Shown here piece after piece: positions 58,301-64,000 of a DNA stretch of 64,000 nucleotides (positions are counted from its first letter, which is position 1; each line of letters begins with the position of its first letter). Made by a program: the position numbers and the translations under genes. The notes under the pieces are model-generated. The model made no database searches. It saw only the letters and a list, made by a program, of their open reading frames with translations, and was not told the origin of the DNA. Origin of the DNA: Branchiostoma floridae (taxonomy: Eukaryota; Chordata; Leptocardii; Amphioxiformes; Branchiostomatidae); contig NW_023365773.1 in the NCBI RefSeq assembly GCF_000003815.2, positions 123,884 through 187,883 on the forward strand. Direction: 5' to 3'.

Positions 58301-60492
58301 AGTGCAAACACCTACAGGTAAAGATTAATGAAAGCAAATCATCTGTAGATCTTGCGTCTCTCCTCGAATTCAGGAAGGACCCGATCCTGAGCCAGGTAAC
58401 AAAACTTGATCTCACCTCATCTATGGCATTCCTTTGTCAGCCTTTTCCACTCCCTATCACTGCAGTCCACCTTTTACTGCAGTTCCTCCCACAGCTGCCC
58501 AACTTACAGGAGTTAGCGCTTTGTGTCAGCTGTCAGGGGGAGGAGGAAGCTGAACACATCAACCAGCTGTGCGGGTTGCGACATGTATTAAAGAAGCTGA
58601 AGCTGAAGGACTGGTCATTAGACAACATGACAAGACTTTCAACTCAGATGTTTCAACACCTGCCTCTGTTGGAGGAGATAGATCTCAGTCACAATGACAT
58701 TAGTGATGAGGCAGTGCCTGGTCTTGCTGAATGTCTTGGTTCATGTCATAACCTGAAGAAGGTGAACCTCAGCCATAACAAGTTGTCTGACAGAGGAGAA
58801 TTCTTACCTTCACTCCCCAACTTAGAGGAGATAGATCTCAGTCACAATGCCATTAGTGATGAGGCAGTGCCTGATCTTGCTCAAGGTCTTGATTCATGTC
58901 AGAACCTGAAGAAGGTGAACCTTAGTCATAACAAGTTGTCTGACAGAGGAGACTTCCTACCTCCCCTCCCCAACTTGGAGGAGATAGATCTCAGTCACAA
59001 TGCCATTAGTGATGAGGCAGTGCCTGGTCTTTTTAAAGGTCTTGGTTCATGTCAGAACCTAAAGAGGGTGAACTTTAGTTACAACAAATTGTCTGACAGG
59101 GGAGACTTCTTACCTCCCCTCCCCAACGTGGAGGAGGTAGATTTCAGTAACAATGCCATTAGTGATGAGGCAGTGCCTGGTCTTGCTGAGGGTCTTGGTT
59201 CGTGTCAGAACCTGAAGAAGGTGAACCTTAGTCATAACAAGTTGTCTTACAGGAGAGACTTCTTACCTCCCCTCCCCAACTTGGCGGAGATAGATCTCAG
59301 TCACAATGCCATTAGTGATGAGGCAGTGCCTGGTCTTGCTGCTTGCCTTGCTTCATGTCCGAACTTGAGGACTATCTATCTCTCCTATAATAACATCTCC
59401 AATAAGGGAGCACTTTTGTTGTTGCTAGAACAACCCGAACAGCTGCAGCTGGAGATTATAATCAATAATATCATATCGCGCGATCTTCGGTCTCTCCTCT
59501 CTCGCAGAACAGAAGCCAGTCAGGTAACAAAACTTGATCTCACATCCTCAAACTCCTCTTGGGATGGGGACGTTTCACTATGCGTTAGTGCAATCCACCT
59601 TCTATTGCAGTTCCTCCCACAGCTGCCCAACCTGCAGGAGTTAGCGCTTTGTGTCAGCTGTCAGGGGGAGGAGGAAGCTGAGCACATCAACCAGCTGTAT
59701 GGAGTGCGGCATGTATTAAAGAAGCTGAAGCTGAAGGACTGGTCATTGCACAACGTGATAAGACTCTCAACTCAGATGTTTAAACACCTGCATTTGTTGG
59801 AAGAGATAGATCTCAGTCACAATGGCATTAGTGATGAGGCAGTGCCTGGTCTTGCTACAGTTCTTGCTTCATGTCAGAACCTGAAGACGGTGAACCTTTG
59901 TAATAACAAGTTGTCTGACAGCGGAGACTTCTTACCTCCCCTTCCCAACTTGGAGGAGATAGATCTCAGTCACAATGCCATCAGTGATAAGTTAGTGCCT
60001 GGTCTTGCTAAAGGTCTTGGTTCGTGTCAGAACCTGAAGAAGGTGGAACTTAGTGGTAACAAGTTGTCTGATGTTAGAGAACTGGCAGCGGCCTTCATTA
60101 ACCTTCCCTTACTGACACGTGTAGATATCGATTACAATTCCATCCGTGACGAGTCCCTCCCCACCATAGCTGCATGGCTGAAGGTTAAGACAGATGTAGA
60201 GAGTGTCTGGCTGCGGGGTAACAGGTTCAGTGCTGAAGGAGTCAGAGATTTTGTGAAAACCATGAAGGGAAAGGCTTACGAGTGGTTATCTGATGACCTC
60301 CTGTATGACGGCAGCCAGGATGATGTGGGCGAGGCTGTGGAATCAGATGGGGAGGATGTACGGAGGGAGGAACAGCAGTGGGAAAGTCTGAGGAGGGAGA
60401 CAAGTTGGATAGACGTGAAGGTCGGACAGCTGAAGGTTTTGATTGAACACACAGGTCCCAGATCAAACAATTTGCAACTCATGCCGCTGTAG
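52016..60492 (+). CDS. Gene C: CARD-TIR-TRADD-N-like-(SUMO motif array)-DEATH-NLR helical region-LRR receptor
   Basis: Nine exons fit exactly: 52016-52301, 52510-53082, 53255-53947, 54054-54872, 55140-55370, 55483-55602, 55773-55829, 56025-56159 and 56381-60492; 2341 residues. Every intron is phase 1. Order: CARD (1-95), TIR (96-~245), basic linker, TRADD-N-like (~287-517), nine psi-K-x-E motifs (~518-790), DEATH (~791-867), acidic linkers, then 1370 residues with an NLR-type helical region (FVHDSIRQYLMAVWVAY) and LRRs. There is no P-loop or NACHT core anywhere. It looks like a cytosolic pattern receptor or scaffold linking ligand sensing to CARD, TIR and DEATH partners. No signal peptide or membrane segment is seen. 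The start has A at -3 and G at +4. Function is inferred from domains. Confidence 0.88.
52510..53082 (+). CDS. Gene C exon 2: TIR domain and basic linker
   Basis: TACAG| acceptor; VFIIHAGEDKAGFVEPLVQA (box 1), the IGVGDVIRSRIMSAM helix, then YWPKLELETAL. A glutamate four residues after the tryptophan (about residue 176) matches the catalytic position of NADase-type TIRs, so enzymatic activity is possible. The C-terminal part SKRRAKKRKRD is a likely nuclear-localisation-like patch. Confidence 0.85.
53255..53947 (+). CDS. Gene C exon 3: TRADD-N-like domain
   Basis: GCAG| acceptor, phase 1-1. CYKTFLRAYRDGRLSETLTR resembles the CGRFLRAYREG region of TRADD's N-terminal domain, with matching strands before and after it (RGCVLCYLDF; DLYVHVTLLG). 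An earlier EKIFHDEVLQDPDKFSLAVE segment looks like a partial duplicate of the LFADQVLSDLPQYNRLVRG helix. Assignment by memory of the family. Confidence 0.6.
54054..54872 (+). CDS. Gene C exon 4: nine psi-K-x-E (SUMO consensus) motifs and a hexapeptide repeat
   Basis: Between ~54115 and ~54500 the exon encodes IKQE, VKTE, LKTE, VKAE, VKRE, IKTE, IKTE, IKTE and IKTE, several followed by proline as in synergy-control motifs (SPVKTEPP). From ~54610 to 54737 an 18-bp repeat encodes HHMGTE/HHMDTE six times. Phase 1-1, donor TATC|GTAAGT. Predicted disordered. SUMO attachment is a prediction from consensus. Confidence 0.8.
55140..55370 (+). CDS. Gene C exon 5: DEATH domain
   Basis: 77 codons, TTTTTAG| to GCAG|GTGCGT, phase 1-1. 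LADRLGSSWERLALQLGFTS, ADVERI, CLWEWVQRE and DAVLVGLRAAGLHQIA follow the DEATH fold's helix order. Confidence 0.88.
55483..56159 (+). CDS. Gene C exons 6-8: short acidic linker exons
   Basis: Exons 55483-55602, 55773-55829 and 56025-56159 (120, 57, 135 bp), all phase 1-1 with good sites, encode D/S/G-rich linkers (DGSSSDGDSDDG; DERSSDDTDRETSVSG). All could be skipped without breaking the frame. Confidence 0.75.
56381..60492 (+). CDS. Gene C exon 9: NLR winged-helix/helical region and leucine-rich repeats
   Basis: TTTCAG| acceptor; 1370 codons. The first ~160 resemble what follows the NACHT ATPase in NLRs: the IRDRFFHSYLCEYWKQYQSF and LILGKAAFESH segments, then FVHDSIRQYLMAVWVAY (the F-H-S-QEYLA motif). 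LRRs run from ~58090 to 60250 with consensus LEEIDLSHNAISDEAVPGLA and LKKVNLSHNKLSD. Two LRRs form a 153-bp unit present five times in a row (58677-59440), and a 1128-bp shift duplicates the VTKLDLTSS...LSD section. Confidence 0.9.
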
Positions 60493-61880
60493 GTTGGCTC
60501 ATTCTCCTGACAGCTCGTGTTCCGTGTATTCCTCATATAATGATATAAACAACGCAGCTGATATCTATCATAAAAGTTATCATCCCTACTGACAAAACAA
60601 TAACGACAGACGTCATGTGCGGAGGATGTACGGAGGGAGGAACAGCAGTGGGAATAGTTGAGGAGGGATGGATATTGGTTAACAGTGGGTGTCGGACAGC
60701 TGTGGGTTTTTACTGACCACACAGGTCCCAGATCAAATTAAGGAGGTTGGAAAAAGGACATTGCAGCTGATCTCAGTCATAATAAAAGTTATCATCCCTA
60801 CTGACAAAACAATAACGCAAACATTACTCCTTGGTAACTTCTGACATGGAACCAAGTAAAATCATTTCTTAGTTTTGTCACCTTAGCTAGTAATTATGAG
60901 TAATATCAACTTCAAGACACAAATATTCTAGAGTCACCCAAACATCGTGTCCTCTTAATGGTACCCGCCCTGTAATGGTTTGTGTACAAAATACAGACGC
61001 ATAAACAGGTATTGATACCCAAGAATTATCGCTATAGCAATTAGCAGGCCATTCAAACATCACGTGTCTCCTATTTGCTATGTCTGCATATAAAAGATCA
61101 GGGATTAATAATCGGCGATTGAGTCCATCTGATACCTGTAACTTTCTGTAGGTTTATGGACGCACAGGTCAGTAATGTCCCAACCCACACAAATGTATCT
61201 ATTTTTAGGTGCTTGTCTATCTCTTTCATAATTGTACCATAAGTGCTAGGGAAACCCGGTACAAGTGCTATTCTGAAGGAGTTTGACAATGAATATAAAT
61301 ATTGTTGCTTACTTGCTTCTTAGGCCCGTTTTTAGCTTTCCCCCTCTCAGCCAACAAGCACCTAGTCTTTTGGTGGCAAATTCCGTCTAAATCTCCTTGT
61401 AACTATAACATCCATGTAATGTTAAGTTGAAAACCTAGCATTATTTGCAACGTTGTAAAAGTACCAGATGTATACCTTTTCTCAGAGCTAAAACATACTA
61501 CAAAAGAATGTTTGTTTGTTTGTATCTTCTACTGTCTATAAACTGTTTATGATAATATTAAGTTCAAGATCATTGAACTACATAAATCCTTCATAACCAC
61601 CGTTGTTATTATTATAAACGTATAGTATCATCCATGTAATGTTAACGTAAAGCATAACATTGTTATTTGCTATTTCATCGTTATTCGTGACTTCGAAAGG
61701 GGCTGGATACATTCTATAAGAGGCCTTTCTTTTAGATCTATCTCTTGTGTTGTATATATACTGTATATTTTTTATGTTACATTGTAGTTAAAGATCTATT
61801 AGATTAAATGTACATATTTGCTCAATTACTATATGGTGCATGTTTTGTACAGGAATGAAAATAAATATTTTTTGTAACGA
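60493..61880 (+). other. Gene C 3' UTR
   Basis: Opens with a decayed tandem copy of the CDS end (GGAGGATGTACGGAGGGAGG at 60355 and 60622; TTATCATCCCTACTGACAAA at 60578 and 60788). A second internal duplication (CATCCATGTAATGTTAA) lies at 61411 and 61629. Confidence 0.6.
61860..61865 (+). terminator. Poly(A) signal of gene C (AATAAA)
   Basis: First strong AATAAA followed by a T-rich stretch; ~1.37 kb past the stop. Confidence 0.5.
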
Positions 61881-62254
61881 CATGTGCGTGCGCGATTTTA
61901 TTAATGGACTAGTCTGGCTTTTTCATCGATATGCATGGCCTCCTTCAAACAGTATTAACCGTGGAAAAAAGCCTTGTACCTGAAGTGGGAAAAGCAAATT
62001 TCGGAAAAATAAGAAATTGAATAGATTATAACAATATAGTTCCCATTACACCCAATTTTGTACAGGTTAGTTACCCAAACGCCTTACAGCATTTTAAAAA
62101 GAAATTGATTATATTGATCAGACATAAACATTGTTACATCTGTTCAACGTCTAGATGTTTCATATATTACGACTGAAATCATGGTATGAGCGATCTTTAG
62201 AAAACGATAATTTACAGTAAATGTACACACGTACACGTTTATTGGTGAATTGTG

Positions 62255-63845
62255 AGCGAAACGTGTAATATAAAAACTAACATTCAGTTATGTTTTAAGC
62301 GAAATATGTTGAGATATTGTTATAAGTAGTTCAACGTTGTCGCAGTTTCAAGTTCCAGGTGAATAAGCCTCAAAATCTCAAACCCCTTTGCGAGCCTTTC
62401 GCCATTTCATCATTCCCGACAAGACCAAAATTTGGCAATTTGACGGTCACCTTCGCCACTTTTCATGATACGGCCGGGAGCGGTACTGCAGATTAGGCTC
62501 TCATAGGGTATCTACTCTCACCAACAAAAACGCGAGAATATTCCAGGTAATACACTTAACGAAAGTGAACAATGGCCCAAACGGGTCTGGAAATCGTCCC
62601 GTGCGTGTAGAATTACTTGCAAGAGTTTTCACAACACGCGCTGGCACAGAAAGGAGCGATGTTTAAGTGTGAGAGTAGAGCTCAGGTCACATCCGTCGAA
62701 GCGCCGCCTAAATTCGTGTTCGCACAACGTCTTGTTTATTCTGAGTACTTTAAGGATATATTTCATCACATTTGCTTTTCTTTAGACTTTTTAATACTCA
62801 AATTAATCCGCTATTACAATAGACAACTTGCCAATAGACCACAGAATGATATCACAAGCCCATATACGAGCGTACCATACACGTACCTAAAGAATATAGA
62901 CTAGTTGTACTAACTGGGCTCACTGAAAACGTTGTACATGTCTAGTCTGGAACGGTAGATTAATTGTGCTGTAAAGTTATTTTCCTCTCTTACCAAAGGG
63001 CGCGCGATTTCATGCAACACAACGTTGTTAGGCATACGTATGCAGTATTCTTAGTTAACCAGTCCATATAACTTGCATACAATTTGCAGGTATGTCCTTC
63101 GCATAGAATTTTGTGGCCTGGTGTCCAGATATTTGTTATTACACCACATATTAAGCGGAAGGACAGTTTAGCAAATGAAATGTATGGAATTGCATGAGGT
63201 TTCCAAGCAGATGTTAGGGATGAAGCATCGTGTTGTTTTCTGAGTGACGTTCGGGCTTCCCTGACCATGACAGTCCCTTATCCCATATAAGCGGACGGAA
63301 AGTTGTGTCTAAGGCTCAAGTTCCCCACGGAAAGCGAAAAAGTACTGAACTTACTGCTTATGGACAAGACTTGATGTGTACGAGAATGTAGGCGGCGCTT
63401 CGACGGATGTGACATGAGCTCTACCCCGCACTTTTACATCGCTCCTTTCTGTGCCAGAGCGTGGTATTAGATGACTTTCAGATCATCATAAATGTACGTG
63501 AAGGGTCTTAGACCTGTTTGGTCGAAAATTCATTGGCTTTAAGTGTAATTCCTTGCATATTCTCGCTTTTTAGAACATCAGAGTACATACCCTATAAGAG
63601 CCTAATCTGCAGTACCGCTCCCGGCCGTATCATGAAAAGTGGCGAAGGAGACCGTCAAATTGCCAAATTTCGGTCTTTTCATGAATGGGGAGATGGCGAA
63701 AGACTCGCAAAGGGGTTTGAAGTTCCGAGGCTTATTTGACCTTGAACTCGAAACTGTGACAATGTAAAACCAATTATAACGATATCTTAAGATATTTCGC
63801 TTAAAACAGAATTGAATGTTATCTTATACATATATATCACATGTT
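62255..63845. repeat. Foldback: ~500-bp inverted arms around a ~570-bp centre
   Basis: The left arm (62255-62760) and right arm (63338-63845) are reverse complements with moderate divergence and symmetric spacing about 63050. Anchors: GCACAGAAAGGAGCGATGT and CACATCCGTCGAAGCGCCGC, both mirrored on the right. No transposase frame. Either a foldback element or an inverted duplication. Confidence 0.8.
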
Positions 63846-64000
63846 TTTCTTCAATACAAGCTGTGAACTGTCGTTTTATAGAAAGCGGCCATATCACAAG
63901 TTCAATCGTAATATGTAATAGAAGTAGACGTTAAACAACTGCAATGGTGTTTATGTCTGTTAATCAACCAACAGAATCAATTTCCTTTGAAAACGCTGTA

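Overview
The window looks like nuclear DNA of a chordate-grade invertebrate, most probably a lancelet (amphioxus, Branchiostoma). The reasons are spliced genes with GT-AG introns, death-fold/TIR/LRR proteins in lancelet-style combinations, an ADAMTS, a galactose-3-O-sulfotransferase, a tRNA-derived SINE, a LINE fragment, several small TIR elements rich in GTACG words, and many minisatellites. The genus is inferred, not proved. There are two assembly gaps (100 N and 660 N).

Layout. 1-4.5 kb is tandem repeat without a supportable gene. 5.0-6.0 kb (minus) is the first coding exon of an ADAMTS protease whose later exons lie outside the window; degenerate tandem copies of its 3' end and splice donor fill the adjacent intron. 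6-19 kb holds no gene I can support. It contains a 57-bp minisatellite framed by inverted repeats, a 22-bp repeat array, a SINE and small DNA elements. 19.2-26.5 kb and 26.9-33.6 kb (both minus) are two tandemly duplicated genes, here called A and B. Each encodes N-terminal TPR-like helices, a nucleotidyltransferase-fold domain of the DUF294/GlnD look-alike type, and 12-14 kinesin-light-chain-type TPRs. Their exon phases, 3' ends and promoter blocks match. 33.9-35.1 kb is a PIF/Harbinger-like element. 35.8-37.8 kb (minus) is a four-exon secreted C-type lectin with decayed copies of its last exon in the intron. 39.6-41.2 kb is a 5'-truncated non-LTR retrotransposon. 44.0-46.3 kb (minus) is a GAL3ST-type sulfotransferase with a frameshift, running into a gap. 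46.3-52 kb is intergenic, with a MITE and a repeated upstream block. 52.0-60.5 kb (plus) is gene C, nine exons and 2341 codons: CARD, TIR, a TRADD-N-like region, nine SUMO-consensus motifs, DEATH, an NLR helical region without an NTPase P-loop, and LRRs. 60.5-64 kb is its 3' UTR followed by a large foldback.

How the genes may work together. Genes A, B and C all look like intracellular innate-immune components. A and B pair a possible nucleotide-transfer domain with a long TPR ligand or scaffold surface. C pairs recognition-type LRRs with three death-fold/TIR signalling modules. NF-kB-consensus sites lie upstream of all three, in blocks conserved between A and B, and in a repeated block 5' of C. 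A secreted lectin and a glycan sulfotransferase lie between them. The strongest candidates for something undescribed are gene C's architecture (an NLR-like receptor with its NACHT ATPase gone and a poly-SUMO-consensus exon inserted) and the NTase-TPR pair. Functions are inferred from domains only.
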